Source of the DNA: Helicobacter sp. 11-8110
GTDB lineage: Bacteria; Campylobacterota; Campylobacteria; Campylobacterales; Helicobacteraceae
Direction of reading: 5' to 3'
Length of the DNA: 64,000 bases
Assembly: GCF_003288905.1 (NCBI RefSeq)
Contig: NZ_NHYL01000004.1
Coordinates: 55,918 to 119,917, forward strand
The position numbers and the translations under genes were made by a program. The notes under the pieces were generated by a model. That model did not search any database, was not told the DNA's origin, and saw nothing but the letters and a program-made list of their open reading frames with translations. Shown one piece after another: positions 1 through 9,985 of this stretch; position 1 is the stretch's first letter; every line of letters begins with the position of its first letter.

Positions 1-856
1 TTTGTTCTTCATTTAATAAAACCAATTCACCCAAATATTTAATGCCAGATCGATCCAAGCAATTAAAACATCTTGCACTGAAATTCAAACTATCAATAGT
101 TTGTGATAATACTTTTAGCTCAGGATGCTCCTCTTCAGAAATAGCCACCTCTGGAATCTCTATATTTAACTCTGAATTAAAGATAGACATTTGCTTGTGC
201 ATTACACTCAAAGCATTTTTAAAAGCAGTCAAAGGATCTACTTGTCCATCAGTTTCAATCTCAAAAATAACTTTTTCATAGTTTGGATCATCTTCTAAAA
301 GCATATTTTCTGTTGCATAAGTCGCACTCGTTACAGGAGTAAAATACGCATCAAGTGGCATGAAGCCTTCTGGAACATTAGAGCGAATCTCTTCACTTGG
401 AACATAGCCAATGCCCTTATAAATTACAATAGAAAAAGATAAGGTTGCATCTTTATTGATAGTAGCCAGATGCACATCTGGAGTTACAACTTCTACAAGA
501 TCATTAGATAAATCTGCGCCTGTAATTACTTTTGGTCCATTAAAAGCGTAATCAACACTAATGCTATCACTGTCATCTTTAATTTTAAAGCGAATTGTTT
601 TTAAATTAACAATAAATTGAGAAACATCTTCTGTTACACCGCGCACTGAATCAAACTCATGAGCAACCCCTGCGATACGCAAAGCAACCGGCGCAAACCC
701 AACAGAACTGCCAAGCAATAAGCGTCTTAATGGATGTGCCAAAGTAATAGCATATCCATTTTCAAATGGATATGCAGTAATTTGAACTCTATTAACGCCA
801 ATTTCTTTAACTTCAATTTTTGTTGGAATATGAGGAGAAGTTTTAATGCTTTTCAT
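1..856 (-). CDS. rpoA: RNA polymerase alpha subunit (partial, C-terminus outside window)
   Basis: The reading frame starts at ATG 856 and stays open to the window edge, so about 285 residues are visible. The N-terminus (MKSIKTSPHIPTKIEVKEIG) and the following ENGYAITLAHPLRRLLLGSS segment are typical of the alpha N-terminal domain, which dimerises and nucleates assembly of beta and beta-prime. The C-terminal domain that contacts UP elements and activators lies partly or wholly beyond position 1. It is the last visible gene of the alpha operon, 17 bases after rpsD. Confidence 0.97.
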   Translation of the reverse strand, partial: MKSIKTSPHIPTKIEVKEIGVNRVQITAYPFENGYAITLAHPLRRLLLGSSVGFAPVALRIAGVAHEFDSVRGVTEDVSQFIVNLKTIRFKIKDDSDSISVDYAFNGPKVITGADLSNDLVEVVTPDVHLATINKDATLSFSIVIYKGIGYVPSEEIRSNVPEGFMPLDAYFTPVTSATYATENMLLEDDPNYEKVIFEIETDGQVDPLTAFKNALSVMHKQMSIFNSELNIEIPEVAISEEEHPELKVLSQTIDSLNFSARCFNCLDRSGIKYLGELVLLNEEQ

Positions 857-873
857 ACTAACACCTCTATCTA

Positions 874-1500
874 CTATTTAGAATACAACTCAACAATGAG
901 CCTTTCTTCAATAGGTATAATAACCTCTTCTCTTTCAGGCAATCTTGTGAAAATTCCAAATACTTTCTCTTGATCCACATCTACCCAAGGAACAATTCCA
1001 GTTTGTTTAGTAAGCTCAATAGCTCTCTGAATTTGTGGATTTTTCTTTGTTTTTTCGCAAATTTCAATTTTTTGCCCAGCACTAACAAATGCAGAAGGGA
1101 TATTTAATCGCTTTCCATCTACAAGAACATGTCCATGCACTACCAATTGTCTTGCAAATCTTCTTGTTGTGGCAAATCCCATTCTATAAACTACATTGTC
1201 CAGTCTTCTCTCAATTAATTTAATAAGATTCTCCCCTGTGTTTCCTTCAAGCCTATTTGCTTCTACAAAAATAGAGCGAAATTGCTTTTCAGAAACTCCA
1301 TACATCAATCTTGCTTTTTGTTTTTCACGAAGTTGGATTCCATATTCTGAGATTTTACCCCTTCTTTGTCCATGTTGTCCAGGACCATAAGGGCGCTTAT
1401 CTAATGCGCTTTTTCCAGCTAATCTTCTTTCACCTTTTAATGCAAGGCTAACCCCAAATCTTCTTTCAATTTTTTCTACTGGACCTCTATATCTTGCCAT
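874..1500 (-). CDS. rpsD: 30S ribosomal protein S4
   Basis: 208 residues, the normal S4 length. The N-terminus ([19 protein letters not shown]) and the central S4 RNA-binding fold ([20 protein letters not shown] followed by [16 protein letters not shown]) are clear. S4 is a primary 16S rRNA binder that starts assembly of the 30S body. It sits between rpsK (9-base gap) and rpoA. In E. coli S4 represses the alpha operon; nothing here shows whether that holds in this organism. Confidence 0.98.
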   Translation of the reverse strand: MARYRGPVEKIERRFGVSLALKGERRLAGKSALDKRPYGPGQHGQRRGKISEYGIQLREKQKARLMYGVSEKQFRSIFVEANRLEGNTGENLIKLIERRLDNVVYRMGFATTRRFARQLVVHGHVLVDGKRLNIPSAFVSAGQKIEICEKTKKNPQIQRAIELTKQTGIVPWVDVDQEKVFGIFTRLPEREEVIIPIEERLIVELYSK

Positions 1501-1509
1501 TCTCTCTCC

Positions 1510-1902
1510 TTACACTCTTCTTCTTTTTGGTGGTCGGCAACCATTGTGTGGCAATGGAGTAACATCTTTAAACCACAATACTTTTATCCCTTCAATGCTT
1601 CCAAGACTCTTAACAGCAGTCTCTCTACCGCTTCCAGGACCTTGAATCTTAACACCAAGCTCTTTAATACCGTGTTCTTTTGCTTTTGAAACAGCATCTT
1701 CAACCGCTTGTTGTGCCGCATAAGGAGTTGATTTCTTACTTCCTTTAAAACCTAATGCACCCGCCGTACTCCAGCAAATTACATTACCCATTTCATCAGT
1801 GATAGTTACGCTTGTATTGTTAAAAGCAGCAGAAATATGAATAATACCTCTTGCGATATTCTTTTTGACAACTCTTTTTTTTGTTACATTTCTTTTAGCC
1901 AT
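1510..1902 (-). CDS. rpsK: 30S ribosomal protein S11
   Basis: 130 residues. It has the S11 landmarks [18 protein letters not shown] and the conserved basic C-terminus ending [16 protein letters not shown]11 lies on the 30S platform near the E site and helps shape the mRNA channel. It lies 10 bases after rpsM and 9 bases before rpsD in the alpha operon. Confidence 0.98.
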   Translation of the reverse strand: MAKRNVTKKRVVKKNIARGIIHISAAFNNTSVTITDEMGNVICWSTAGALGFKGSKKSTPYAAQQAVEDAVSKAKEHGIKELGVKIQGPGSGRETAVKSLGSIEGIKVLWFKDVTPLPHNGCRPPKRRRV

Positions 1903-1912
1903 TATTTACCCC

Positions 1913-2281
1913 TTATTTTGATGCACTACCAACTGTTTTTCTTTTACCTTTTCGCGTTCTTGCATTATTTTTTGTTGTTTGACCGCGAACAGGCAAGCCT
2001 TTTCTATGTCGTAATCCACGATAGTTACCTAAATCCATAAGTGCTTTAATGTCCATTGTAACTTTCTTGCGCAAATCACCCTCTACGATATGATGAGCTT
2101 GAATCTCTTTTGCTATTGCAGAAACTTCATCCTCACCAAGGTCTTGAACCCTCTTGTCATAAGAGATATTCACTGCATTTAAAATATCTCTTGATGCTTT
2201 TAAACCAATACCATAAATATAAGTTAAAGCATATTCAATTCTCTTTTTTTTGGGTAAATCAACACCAGCAATTCTCGCCAT
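1913..2281 (-). CDS. rpsM: 30S ribosomal protein S13
   Basis: 122 residues starting [19 protein letters not shown]. The C-terminal [20 protein letters not shown] motif and the basic tail contact the P-site tRNA and the 50S bridge B1. It directly follows rpmJ (12-base gap), the common bacterial alpha-operon order. Confidence 0.98.
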   Translation of the reverse strand: MARIAGVDLPKKKRIEYALTYIYGIGLKASRDILNAVNISYDKRVQDLGEDEVSAIAKEIQAHHIVEGDLRKKVTMDIKALMDLGNYRGLRHRKGLPVRGQTTKNNARTRKGKRKTVGSASK

Positions 2282-2293
2282 TATCTTTCCTTT

Positions 2294-2407
2294 TTATCCT
2301 TGTCTTTGTTTATGTTTTGGATTCTCGCAAATCACTCGAATCACGCCTTTTCTTTTAATAACCTTGCATTTGTCACACATTTTCTTCACAGAAGGTCTGA
2401 CTTTCAT
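2294..2407 (-). CDS. rpmJ: 50S ribosomal protein L36, zinc-type
   Basis: A 37-residue protein read directly from the sequence: ATG at 2407, stop at 2294-2296. It begins [20 protein letters not shown] and ends with a C-x4-H element, so the Cys-Cys-Cys-His zinc-ribbon ligands of L36 are all present. A TTAGGAG-type ribosome-binding site precedes the ATG. It is the first gene of the promoter-distal alpha block and lies behind a 240-base leader. Confidence 0.95.
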   Translation of the reverse strand: MKVRPSVKKMCDKCKVIKRKGVIRVICENPKHKQRQG

Positions 2408-2647
2408 AGCTTACTCCTAACTTTACTTTGATGCTTCTATCAAGCACCAAATATTTTTAACACTTTTAAGATATAAAATCTCAAAAATTATCACTTTGAA
2501 TTGTGAATAAGAAAAAATTCCACCACTTTCTAATAAAATAAATTATCAGACATTGAGTTTATAGTCCTCCAAAGGCTCATTCATCACCCAAACGACTATG
2601 AAGTTTTTACAATAAAGGGCGTATTATATTCTAATACTTATTAAAAA
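2408..2647 (-). promoter_or_regulatory. Leader region upstream of rpmJ
   Basis: This 240-base stretch is the only long gap in the ribosomal superoperon. On the minus strand it holds a perfect -10 hexamer just after infA and then roughly 200 bases before the rpmJ start. The leader contains a 12-codon ORF (ATG 2585 to stop 2547) and a 6-bp complementary pair, 2562-2567 with 2594-2599, that would fold around its start. No known leader motif was recognised. A role in control of rpmJ-rpsM-rpsK-rpsD-rpoA is inference. Confidence 0.45.
2623..2628 (-). promoter_or_regulatory. -10 element (TATAAT) for the alpha operon
   Basis: The minus strand reads TTAGAATATAATACG here, with a consensus TATAAT hexamer, 20 bases beyond the infA stop codon. 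Housekeeping promoters in Helicobacter usually have a strong -10 and no clear -35, as here. Transcription would start near 2616 and run through rpmJ to rpoA. Confidence 0.6.
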
Positions 2648-2866
2648 CTACTTATACCTAAAAGTAATTCTTCCCTTATCCAAACTATAGGGAGTAAGTT
2701 CGATTTTTACTTTATCACCTTGCAAGATCTTAATATAATTCATACGCATTCTACCTGCAATATGACACAAAATTACATGTCCATTTTCTAATTCCACACG
2801 AAAAGTAGCATTAGGTAGTGCTTCTTTGACTATTCCATCAATCTCAATCACATCATCTTTTGCCAT
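2648..2866 (-). CDS. infA: Translation initiation factor IF-1
   Basis: 72 residues forming a single S1/OB-fold domain. It begins [20 protein letters not shown] and contains the conserved [17 protein letters not shown] segment. IF-1 binds the 30S A site and assists IF-2 and IF-3. It follows map by 9 bases, and the map-infA-rpmJ order is common in bacteria. Confidence 0.98.
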   Translation of the reverse strand: MAKDDVIEIDGIVKEALPNATFRVELENGHVILCHIAGRMRMNYIKILQGDKVKIELTPYSLDKGRITFRYK

Positions 2867-2875
2867 TCTGTTTCC

Positions 2876-3634
2876 TTATTCCTTTGATAAAATTTCTGCT
2901 TTGCCTTTAATAATTGCTATGGTGTGTTCATAATGACTTCCATTTAATCCATCAGTTGATACCACACTCCAATCATCTTTAAGTATTTTGGGTTCTCCGC
3001 TTTTTTGACAAATCATTGGCTCAATACAAAAAACCATTCCATCTTTGATTTTATAGCCTTGCTTGGAGTTACTTCCTTCCAAATAGTTTGGAATCTCAGG
3101 CTCTTCATGAGGCTTTTTACCAATCCCATGCCCACAAAAACCTCTCAAAGGCACATAACCATAATCCAAAATAAATTGTTCTATTAAGTGGCTTAATTCT
3201 TTAAAGTGCATACCCACCTTAATTTGATCAATAGCAAAATAAAGTGTATCTTTAGCACAAGCAATCAACCTTTGATTTTCTTGTGAAATATTACCTACCC
3301 CACAAGTGATTGCACTATCTCCATACCAACCATTAAGATTAACTCCCAAATCAAGCCCAACAATATCACCTTCCTTTAGGGCATAATCTGTTGGAATCCC
3401 ATGGATAATCACTTCATTAACTGATATACACACTGAACCACTAAAACCATAAAGACCTTTAAAGGCTGGAATCCCACCACTTGAGCGAATAAAATCCTCA
3501 CCCATTGCATCTAATTCCTTTAGTGTAATCCCTGGCTTAACATTTGCCTTTAGATAATTAAGCGTTTTAGCAACGATTTTATTAGCCTTTCGGAGAGATT
3601 CTATCTCCGATGGTTTTCGAATTGTAATTGACAT
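2876..3634 (-). CDS. map: Type I methionine aminopeptidase
   Basis: 252 residues, the length of the short bacterial type I enzyme, which removes initiator methionine from nascent proteins. The metal ligands are visible: two aspartates in the GLDLGVNLNGWYGDSAIT region, the histidine of GFCGHGIGKKPHEEP, and the glutamate of MVFCIEPM. It starts immediately after the secY stop, so the two are co-transcribed and probably translationally coupled. Confidence 0.97.
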   Translation of the reverse strand: MSITIRKPSEIESLRKANKIVAKTLNYLKANVKPGITLKELDAMGEDFIRSSGGIPAFKGLYGFSGSVCISVNEVIIHGIPTDYALKEGDIVGLDLGVNLNGWYGDSAITCGVGNISQENQRLIACAKDTLYFAIDQIKVGMHFKELSHLIEQFILDYGYVPLRGFCGHGIGKKPHEEPEIPNYLEGSNSKQGYKIKDGMVFCIEPMICQKSGEPKILKDDWSVVSTDGLNGSHYEHTIAIIKGKAEILSKE

Positions 3635-4894
3635 TTATAAACCCACTGCACTTAGTGTTTTATATTTATTCATATAAATTTGTGCTTCAATTTTTCGCAT
3701 TGTATCAACCGCAACTTGCACAACGATCAAAACTGCTGTCCCCCCAAAATAAAAAGGAACTCCTGAAGCCTTTACCAAAATCCAAGGCAATGTTGCAATT
3801 AATGCAAGATATAAAGCACCCCAAAGCGTTAGTCTATTTGCTACTTCTGTTAAGAAATTCGCCGTTCCTTCTCCAGGGCGAATACCAGGTATAAATCCAC
3901 CTTGTCGTTTTAAGTTTTCAGAAATCTCTTTTGGATTAAACACGATTGAAGCATAAAAATAGGCAAAAAAGACAACAAACAAAAACATTAAAACATTATA
4001 CAAATAACCATTGGGATTCAAATAATCCGCAATCTGCATTATAATTGCATTAGAAGATGACTGCAAAATCGTACTTGGGAACATTAAAATAGCCGAAGCA
4101 AAAATAGGTGGAATCACCCCGCTTAGATTCATTTTAATAGGAATGTAATTCATGATTCTCTTGTCTTGATTTTGCATGACCACTTTGCGAGAATATGAAA
4201 TAGGGATTCTTCTCTCTCCAAGCTCTACAAAGATAATACAACCCACTGTAATAATAATAATTGCCATAATAAATAGCAAGACTAACCAACTAATTTGATT
4301 GGTATTAACCAAGTTAAATGTCCCAGCAATCGCACTTGGAATCCCAGACACAATCCCACTAAAGATAATCAAACTAATACCATTTCCAATACCTCTTTGC
4401 GTAATTTGCTCACCAATCCACATTAGCAGCATTGTTCCACAAAGCATAGAAAATGCAGAAATTGCAATAAAGACATTCATATCTATCATAATTGCACCAT
4501 TAGCACCTGTGCCCAAACTTTTTAACCCAATAGAAACACCAATTGCTTGAATTAGAGTGATTACCACCGTGGTATAACGGATAATTTGCATATATTTTTG
4601 CATACCATCACGCTCTTTTTTCATCTTGCCTAGATTGGGGAAAGTAGCTGCTAAAAGTTCCATAATAATAGAAGCTGTAATGTAGGGCATAATACCTAGA
4701 GAAATAATACTAAGTCGTTCAACTGCATTTCCGCTAAACATATTAAACAAGCCCAAAGCATTGGAAGCGTTATTATCAAAAAAAGTCTTAATGACACCTG
4801 TATCTACCCCAGGAACTGGGATATAAGCCAATACACGATAGGCTAAAAGAAAGCCTAGTGTAATTAGAATCTTATTGACAATTGTTTTATTCAT
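3635..4894 (-). CDS. secY: Protein translocase subunit SecY
   Basis: 419 residues with about ten membrane segments. The N-terminus carries the plug region after YIPVPGVDTG, and the cytosolic loop before the last segments has the conserved GFIPGIRPGEGTANFL motif. SecY forms the protein-conducting channel with SecE and SecG and receives SecA or the ribosome. Its start codon overlaps the rplO stop by one base. Confidence 0.98.
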   Translation of the reverse strand: MNKTIVNKILITLGFLLAYRVLAYIPVPGVDTGVIKTFFDNNASNALGLFNMFSGNAVERLSIISLGIMPYITASIIMELLAATFPNLGKMKKERDGMQKYMQIIRYTTVVITLIQAIGVSIGLKSLGTGANGAIMIDMNVFIAISAFSMLCGTMLLMWIGEQITQRGIGNGISLIIFSGIVSGIPSAIAGTFNLVNTNQISWLVLLFIMAIIIITVGCIIFVELGERRIPISYSRKVVMQNQDKRIMNYIPIKMNLSGVIPPIFASAILMFPSTILQSSSNAIIMQIADYLNPNGYLYNVLMFLFVVFFAYFYASIVFNPKEISENLKRQGGFIPGIRPGEGTANFLTEVANRLTLWGALYLALIATLPWILVKASGVPFYFGGTAVLIVVQVAVDTMRKIEAQIYMNKYKTLSAVGL

Positions 4895-5295
4895 TATTTT
4901 TGTCCGCTTGTCGTAATTCTTTCATCTTTAATTTTTACTGCAAGATTTCTTGCACTTGCGCCAATTAACTTAATTTTAGTCGTATAAGCAGGGAATTTAT
5001 GTATGCTTTTGATGCTTTCAAAAGTAATCTCTTCTAATGTAGCGATTGCTCTAATTAATTCCACATTGATTACATAAGGTTTAATCACCCTGCTTGTAAA
5101 ACCTACTTTAGGCAATCTTCTTTGTAATGGTTGTTGCCCACCTTCAAAACCTCTTTTTTGTTTAGAGCCCGTTCTAGCAGTCTGTCCTTTACCGCCTCTT
5201 GTAGAGGTTTTACCCATACCACTACCTTGACCGCGTCCTACTCTTTTGATTTTTTTTACACTGCCTTTTGCAGGTGCTAAATTTTCTAATGCCAT
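4894..5295 (-). CDS. rplO: 50S ribosomal protein L15
   Basis: 133 residues. The N-terminal glycine/arginine-rich extension ([20 protein letters not shown]) and the following [18 protein letters not shown] stretch are diagnostic of L15. L15 is a late 50S assembly protein. It follows rpsE by 9 bases with no rpmD (L30) between them, as is usual in epsilonproteobacteria. Confidence 0.98.
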   Translation of the reverse strand: MALENLAPAKGSVKKIKRVGRGQGSGMGKTSTRGGKGQTARTGSKQKRGFEGGQQPLQRRLPKVGFTSRVIKPYVINVELIRAIATLEEITFESIKSIHKFPAYTTKIKLIGASARNLAVKIKDERITTSGQK

Positions 5296-5304
5296 AAAAT
5301 CTCC

Positions 5305-5745
5305 TTATGCCTTTACTTTAGAAAGCGCATCAATTGTAGCTCTTACTACATTGTAAGGATTATTAGAACCAAGTGATTTAGTTAATATATCCTTAATACC
5401 TGCCATCTCTAATACAGGGCGCACAGAACCACCGGCAATTACTCCAGTTCCCTCGCTAGCAGGTTTTAGTAAGATAATGCTTGAATTATATTTTTGTTGA
5501 ACATCATGAGCAATTGTTGTGCCTTTAATATTAACTTTTACAATATTTTTAAATGCATCATCAATGGCTTTTTTAACAGCATCAGGGACTTCTTTTGCTT
5601 TCCCCAATCCAAATCCAACCAAACCTTCTTTGTTGCCAACAACAACCAAAGCATTAAAACGGAATCTACGCCCACCTTTAACAACTTTTGTTACACGACC
5701 AATATTTACAACAACCTCTTTAAAATCTTCTCTATTGATTTCCAT
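5305..5745 (-). CDS. rpsE: 30S ribosomal protein S5
   Basis: 146 residues, shorter at the ends than the E. coli protein. The double-stranded RNA-binding-like N-terminal half ([19 protein letters not shown], then [14 protein letters not shown]) and the C-terminal [16 protein letters not shown] segment identify S5. S5 contributes to decoding accuracy and mRNA unwinding at the entry channel. It lies between rplR (8 bases) and rplO. Confidence 0.98.
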   Translation of the reverse strand: MEINREDFKEVVVNIGRVTKVVKGGRRFRFNALVVVGNKEGLVGFGLGKAKEVPDAVKKAIDDAFKNIVKVNIKGTTIAHDVQQKYNSSIILLKPASEGTGVIAGGSVRPVLEMAGIKDILTKSLGSNNPYNVVRATIDALSKVKA

Positions 5746-5753
5746 ATTATCCC

Positions 5754-6110
5754 CTATAAACTAATTCCATTCTCGCGTAGAGAATCAGCAAAACTTGCAA
5801 CAACGCCATGATATAAATATCCATTTCTATCAAAGATTACTTGAGAGATATTAGCTTTTTTAAGAGATTCTGCCAAATTAGAAGCGATCTTTTTCACATC
5901 TTCCTTGTTGTTTTTTAGCCCCATTTTCTTACCATCAACGCTTGCTAATGTAACACCTTTTACATCATCAATCACTTGTGCATAGAAATATCTATTAGAG
6001 CGAAAAATGCTTAATCTTGGAGTTGCTGAATCTCCAAAGATTCTCGCACGAATTCTCAGCTTTCTTTTGATTCTTAAACTTCTCTTTTTTCTAATAATTT
6101 TGTCTGTCAT
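5754..6110 (-). CDS. rplR: 50S ribosomal protein L18
   Basis: 118 residues. It has the basic N-terminus and the core [19 protein letters not shown], ending [17 protein letters not shown], all standard for L18. L18 binds 5S rRNA with L5. It has normal spc-operon placement between rplF (10 bases) and rpsE. Confidence 0.98.
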   Translation of the reverse strand: MTDKIIRKKRSLRIKRKLRIRARIFGDSATPRLSIFRSNRYFYAQVIDDVKGVTLASVDGKKMGLKNNKEDVKKIASNLAESLKKANISQVIFDRNGYLYHGVVASFADSLRENGISL

Positions 6111-6120
6111 TGCTTAATCC

Positions 6121-6657
6121 TTATTTTTTAGAAGTTTTACCAGCTTTGCGGATAATACGCTCATCAACATATTTCACACCTTTGCCCTTGTAAGGTTCTG
6201 GCGGTCTAAACTCTCTAATTTCTGCAGCAATTTGTCCTACTTGTTGTTTATCAGCACCTTTAATAACAACAAGATTTTTATCCACCGCTATTTCAATGCC
6301 TTCTGGAATGTCATAGTTAATAGGATGAGAAAATCCAAGTGCAAGCTCTAAAACTTTACCTTTAACTGCTGCCTTATAACCTACACCATTGATTTCTAAT
6401 TGCTTTGTAAAACCATCTGTTAAGCCTACAACAATGTTATTTGCTAAGGCTCTATAGGTTCCCCAATAAGCTCTTGATTGTGCATCACTTCCAGCAAGAG
6501 AGAAACTTAACTCATTGTCTTTAAATTCAATTCCAACACGACCATAAGTTTCTAATTCTTTTGTGATCTTACCACCCTTAAAAACTATTTTGCTTCCTTC
6601 AATGCTAACTTGAACACTACTTGGAATGCTAATAGGTTTTTTACCAACTCTTGACAT
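6121..6657 (-). CDS. rplF: 50S ribosomal protein L6
   Basis: 178 residues with two copies of the L6 fold. It begins [18 protein letters not shown] and has the conserved second-domain end [21 protein letters not shown]6 lies near the sarcin-ricin loop at the factor-binding site. It is placed between rpsH and rplR. Confidence 0.98.
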   Translation of the reverse strand: MSRVGKKPISIPSSVQVSIEGSKIVFKGGKITKELETYGRVGIEFKDNELSFSLAGSDAQSRAYWGTYRALANNIVVGLTDGFTKQLEINGVGYKAAVKGKVLELALGFSHPINYDIPEGIEIAVDKNLVVIKGADKQQVGQIAAEIREFRPPEPYKGKGVKYVDERIIRKAGKTSKK

Positions 6658-6666
6658 TACATACTC

Positions 6667-7062
6667 CTACCAAATACTGCAGAGGGCTTCTCCGCCCACA
6701 TTTGATTTATAAGCATCCTCATTAGCAATCACGCCTTTACTTGTGCTTACAACAATGGTTCCATAGCCGTTTTTAAAGCGCTTTAATTCATTTCTTGCCT
6801 TATAAACGCGTCTCCCAGGTTTAGAGATTCGAGTGATTTCATTGATAACTGAATGTCCTTTTTCATCATACTTTAAAACAACATTAATAGATTGTTTTTT
6901 ATCTTTCTCGATGACTTTATAACCTTCAATAAATCCTTTTGCTTGAAACACTTCCAAAATAGAAACAACAATTTTTGCATAATACAAAGTTGTTGTATCT
7001 AATCTTCTCATACTTGCATTTCTGATTCTTGTTAACGAATCTGCAATAATATCATTTACCAT
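6667..7062 (-). CDS. rpsH: 30S ribosomal protein S8
   Basis: 131 residues. The N-terminal [17 protein letters not shown] and the C-terminal [14 protein letters not shown] and GGEALCSIW motifs are diagnostic of S8. S8 binds 16S helix 21 early in 30S assembly. In E. coli it represses the spc operon; no equivalent site was identified here. Confidence 0.98.
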   Translation of the reverse strand: MVNDIIADSLTRIRNASMRRLDTTTLYYAKIVVSILEVFQAKGFIEGYKVIEKDKKQSINVVLKYDEKGHSVINEITRISKPGRRVYKARNELKRFKNGYGTIVVSTSKGVIANEDAYKSNVGGEALCSIW

Positions 7063-7071
7063 TTTATCCCC

Positions 7072-7257
7072 TTACCAACTTGCTTTTCTAAGTCCTGGAA
7101 TCAAGCCTTCATTTCCCATCTTGCGAAGGCAAACACGGCAAATACCAAAATCTCTATAAACAGAATGTGGTCTTCCGCAAATTGAACATCTTGTATAAGC
7201 TCTTACTTTAAATTTAGGCTTTCTATTAGCCTTTGCAATCATAGATTTCTTAGCCAT
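7072..7257 (-). CDS. rpsN: 30S ribosomal protein S14, zinc-binding type
   Basis: 61 residues, the short zinc-binding form of S14. Two CxxC pairs (CSIC and CRVC) are spaced as in zinc-type S14. S14 joins late in 30S head assembly. The start codon lies 8 bases inside the end of rplE, which suggests translational coupling. Confidence 0.98.
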   Translation of the reverse strand: MAKKSMIAKANRKPKFKVRAYTRCSICGRPHSVYRDFGICRVCLRKMGNEGLIPGLRKASW

Positions 7258-7804
7258 TTATTTTTCCTTTTGCAAAAGGTAAGCCAAAAAGCTCTAGAAG
7301 TTTCAAGGCATCTTTATCGTTTTTTGCCGAAGTAACAAAAGTGATATTCATACCATGGCTTACCATAATATCATCATATACAACCTCAGGGAAAATTAAT
7401 TGCTCATTTACACCAAAGCTATAATTTCCTCTTCCATCAAACCCATTGCGCGGAATCCCTCTGAAGTCCTTTACTCTAGGAAGTGCGATTACGATAAGCT
7501 TTTCTAGGAAGTTATACATTTGATTCCCTCTTAAAGTTACCTTAACTCCCATTGGCATTCCCTCACGCATTTTAAATCCAGCAACAGATTTTTTAGCGCT
7601 TGTAATCACTGCTTTTTGTCCAGCAATCAAAGAAATTGTATCTGCAATATTTTGCATAATTTTAGTATCTTTTGCGTACATACCAGCACCCACGCTAATA
7701 ACAATCTTCTCAAGCTTTGGCAAAAGCATAGGGTTTTTAATTCCTAATTCTTCTGCTAATTTTGACTTAATTTCATTTTTATAGGCGGTTTTTAATTGAT
7801 ACAT
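7250..7804 (-). CDS. rplE: 50S ribosomal protein L5
   Basis: 184 residues. The core motifs [21 protein letters not shown] and [20 protein letters not shown] are conserved in all L5 proteins. L5 binds 5S rRNA and forms part of the central protuberance. Its end overlaps rpsN by 8 bases. Confidence 0.97.
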   Translation of the reverse strand: MYQLKTAYKNEIKSKLAEELGIKNPMLLPKLEKIVISVGAGMYAKDTKIMQNIADTISLIAGQKAVITSAKKSVAGFKMREGMPMGVKVTLRGNQMYNFLEKLIVIALPRVKDFRGIPRNGFDGRGNYSFGVNEQLIFPEVVYDDIMVSHGMNITFVTSAKNDKDALKLLELFGLPFAKGKING

Positions 7805-7807
7805 AGA

Positions 7808-8038
7808 TTAATCCTCCGCTTTTTTTACATTTGAAATATGAATCGGCATTTCTTTTTCAATAAAGCCACCTTTTGGATTCTTATCTGTTGGCTTTACGGC
7901 TTTTTTAGCCAATTTGCAACCTTCTACCACAACTTGTGAAGACTTAGGAATTACACGCAAAATTTTTGCTTTTTTGCCTTTGTCATCACCTGTGATGATT
8001 TCTACCATATCGCCTTTTTTGATCTTAAACTTAGCCAT
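7808..8038 (-). CDS. rplX: 50S ribosomal protein L24
   Basis: 76 residues, short for L24 but typical of this lineage. The KOW motif near the N-terminus ([20 protein letters not shown]) is intact. L24 initiates 50S assembly and lies beside the exit tunnel. Its start overlaps the rplN stop by one base. Confidence 0.97.
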   Translation of the reverse strand: MAKFKIKKGDMVEIITGDDKGKKAKILRVIPKSSQVVVEGCKLAKKAVKPTDKNPKGGFIEKEMPIHISNVKKAED

Positions 8039-8406
8039 TATAATACCTCCGGCGCCAATGAAACAATTTTCATAAAATTAGCATAACGAATTTCTCTGCC
8101 AACAGGTCCAAAAATACGCGTTCCAATAGGCTCTCTTTTGCTGTCTAAAATAACAGCTGCATTGTCATCAAAACGAATTAGTGCACCATCTTCGCGGTGA
8201 ATCTCTTTTTTAGTTCTTACCACTACTGCTTTGACAACTTGTCCTTTTTTTACTTTTCCACTAGGAAGAGCTTTTTTAACTGAAGCAACAATCACATCGC
8301 CAACTGTGGCATAACGTCTTTTGCTGCCACCTAATACCTTAATGCACATTATTTCTTTTGCACCACTATTATCAGCGACATTCAATCTTGTAAAACTTTG
8401 AATCAT
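8038..8406 (-). CDS. rplN: 50S ribosomal protein L14
   Basis: 122 residues, the standard length. It begins [20 protein letters not shown] and carries the conserved [20 protein letters not shown] region. L14 makes intersubunit bridges with 16S helix 14 and is the docking site of silencing factor RsfS. It overlaps rpsQ by 4 bases (ATGA type). Confidence 0.98.
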   Translation of the reverse strand: MIQSFTRLNVADNSGAKEIMCIKVLGGSKRRYATVGDVIVASVKKALPSGKVKKGQVVKAVVVRTKKEIHREDGALIRFDDNAAVILDSKREPIGTRIFGPVGREIRYANFMKIVSLAPEVL

Positions 8407-8669
8407 AATTCAACTCCCACAGATACTACTTTGTGGAGTGTAAAAGCTTTTCTTTTAGAAATTGGCTTACATTCAATCGCCTCGATTACATCTCCTACTT
8501 TTACGCTATTGTTTTCATCATGCACAATATAGCGTTTAAATCTCTTTACAATTTTTCTATATTTTGGGTGGATAACACGTCTTTCAACTAAAATTGTTGC
8601 ACTTTTATCTCCAGCTTTTGTTACAACTTTTCCAGAGATAATTCTTTTATGCGGTTGAACACTGCTCAT
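8403..8669 (-). CDS. rpsQ: 30S ribosomal protein S17
   Basis: 88 residues with the OB-fold motif [20 protein letters not shown] followed by [15 protein letters not shown]17 is a primary 16S rRNA binder in the 30S body. It shares a base with rpmC upstream and overlaps rplN downstream, so the three genes are tightly coupled. Confidence 0.98.
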   Translation of the reverse strand: MSSVQPHKRIISGKVVTKAGDKSATILVERRVIHPKYRKIVKRFKRYIVHDENNSVKVGDVIEAIECKPISKRKAFTLHKVVSVGVEL

Positions 8670-8863
8670 TATTCAGCCCTCCTTTTTGCATTCATTGCAG
8701 TTTTGATTCTTGCAATATCTTTTCTTGTTGCTTTAAGCTCACTTGTATTTGTTTGTTGCATAGTTCTAAGTTTCAAATTAAGCTCAAACAAAGAAGTTTC
8801 TTTTTCTTTTAGAAGCTCTTGCAATTCTTGAATACTTTTCTCATTAATCTCAGTATATTTCAT
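8669..8863 (-). CDS. rpmC: 50S ribosomal protein L29
   Basis: 64 residues forming the L29 helical hairpin. It begins [20 protein letters not shown] and has the conserved [11 protein letters not shown] end. L29 lies by the tunnel exit where trigger factor and SRP dock. Its start lies 14 bases inside rplP. Confidence 0.97.
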   Translation of the reverse strand: MKYTEINEKSIQELQELLKEKETSLFELNLKLRTMQQTNTSELKATRKDIARIKTAMNAKRRAE

Positions 8864-9275
8864 TCTCGCCCTCTCTTGTTACAATTTTTGTTTTAAAAGG
8901 GAGTTTGCTTTGTGCTAATGCCAAGGCACTTCTTGCTAAAGTCTCATCAACACTGCCCATTTCATAAATAATTCTACCAGGCTTAATATTCATAACCCAC
9001 TTATCAACAGCACCCTTACCTTTACCCATACGAGTTTCAAGAGGCTTTGCAGTTAATGGTTTATCAGGGAATACCCTAATCCATACCATACCTGTTCTCT
9101 TTGTTGCACGAGTCATTGCAATACGCGCTGCTTCAATTTGTCTTGAATCAATTCTACCATGTTCAATAGCCTTAATTCCAAATTCACCAAAAGCTAAAGA
9201 AGTGCCACGGAATGCTTTTCCTCTGTTGCGCCCTTTCATTTGCTTTCTGTATTTTGTTTTCTTTGGCATTAGCAT
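8850..9275 (-). CDS. rplP: 50S ribosomal protein L16
   Basis: 141 residues beginning [19 protein letters not shown]. The first ATG is preferred because a GGGGG ribosome-binding site lies 8 bases before it. The conserved [20 protein letters not shown] and [13 protein letters not shown] segments are present. L16 stabilises the A-site tRNA arm and is needed for late 50S assembly. Confidence 0.98.
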   Translation of the reverse strand: MLMPKKTKYRKQMKGRNRGKAFRGTSLAFGEFGIKAIEHGRIDSRQIEAARIAMTRATKRTGMVWIRVFPDKPLTAKPLETRMGKGKGAVDKWVMNIKPGRIIYEMGSVDETLARSALALAQSKLPFKTKIVTREGENEIY

Positions 9276-9277
9276 AG

Positions 9278-9985
9278 TTATTGCCCCCTTCTCTTTCTAG
9301 TTGGACGAGTTGCTTTTGCTTCGCCCTCTTCTTGTGGCTTCTCAGCTTGAATTCCTTTTTGAAGAACTTCCCCTTTAAAAATCCAAACCTTAACGCCAAT
9401 ATTTCCATAAGTTGTTAAAGCCTCTGCAAAACCATAATCAATTTTGGCTCTTAGTGTATGAAGTGGGATTCTTCCTTCCATATACCACTCTGTTCTTGCC
9501 ATTTCAGCACCTGCTAAACGACCAGAAACTTTAACTTTGATTCCTTTAGCTCCAGATTTCATCGCACCCTGCATCACTTTTTTCATCGCACGGCGGAATG
9601 CTACGCGTCTTTCAAGCTGTGTTGCAACACTTTCAGCAGCTAATTGTGCATTGCTTTGTGGTTTCTTCACTTCTTTAATGTTTAAGAAAATATCTTTATT
9701 AACAATTTTATTAAGTGATTCTTTTAATTTTTCAACATCAGCGCCTTTTTTACCAATGATAATTCCCGGTCTTGCTGCTACCACAGTTACACGCACTTTT
9801 CTTGCAGTTCTCTCAATCAAAATATCACTCACACCTGCATAATAAAGCTCTTTTTTAAGAAACTTTCTAATTTTATAATCCTCTGCAACATTTTGTGGTG
9901 CTGTCGCAAATGAAGGAAACCATCTTGATTCCCAATTTCTATTTATACCAAGTCTTAGACCAATCGGATTAACTTTTTGACCCAT
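9278..9985 (-). CDS. rpsC: 30S ribosomal protein S3
   Basis: 235 residues. It begins [20 protein letters not shown] and has the KH domain motif [17 protein letters not shown] and a C-terminal domain with [14 protein letters not shown]3 helps form the mRNA entry channel and has helicase-like activity. It shares one base with rplV upstream. Confidence 0.98.
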   Translation of the reverse strand: MGQKVNPIGLRLGINRNWESRWFPSFATAPQNVAEDYKIRKFLKKELYYAGVSDILIERTARKVRVTVVAARPGIIIGKKGADVEKLKESLNKIVNKDIFLNIKEVKKPQSNAQLAAESVATQLERRVAFRRAMKKVMQGAMKSGAKGIKVKVSGRLAGAEMARTEWYMEGRIPLHTLRAKIDYGFAEALTTYGNIGVKVWIFKGEVLQKGIQAEKPQEEGEAKATRPTRKRRGQ

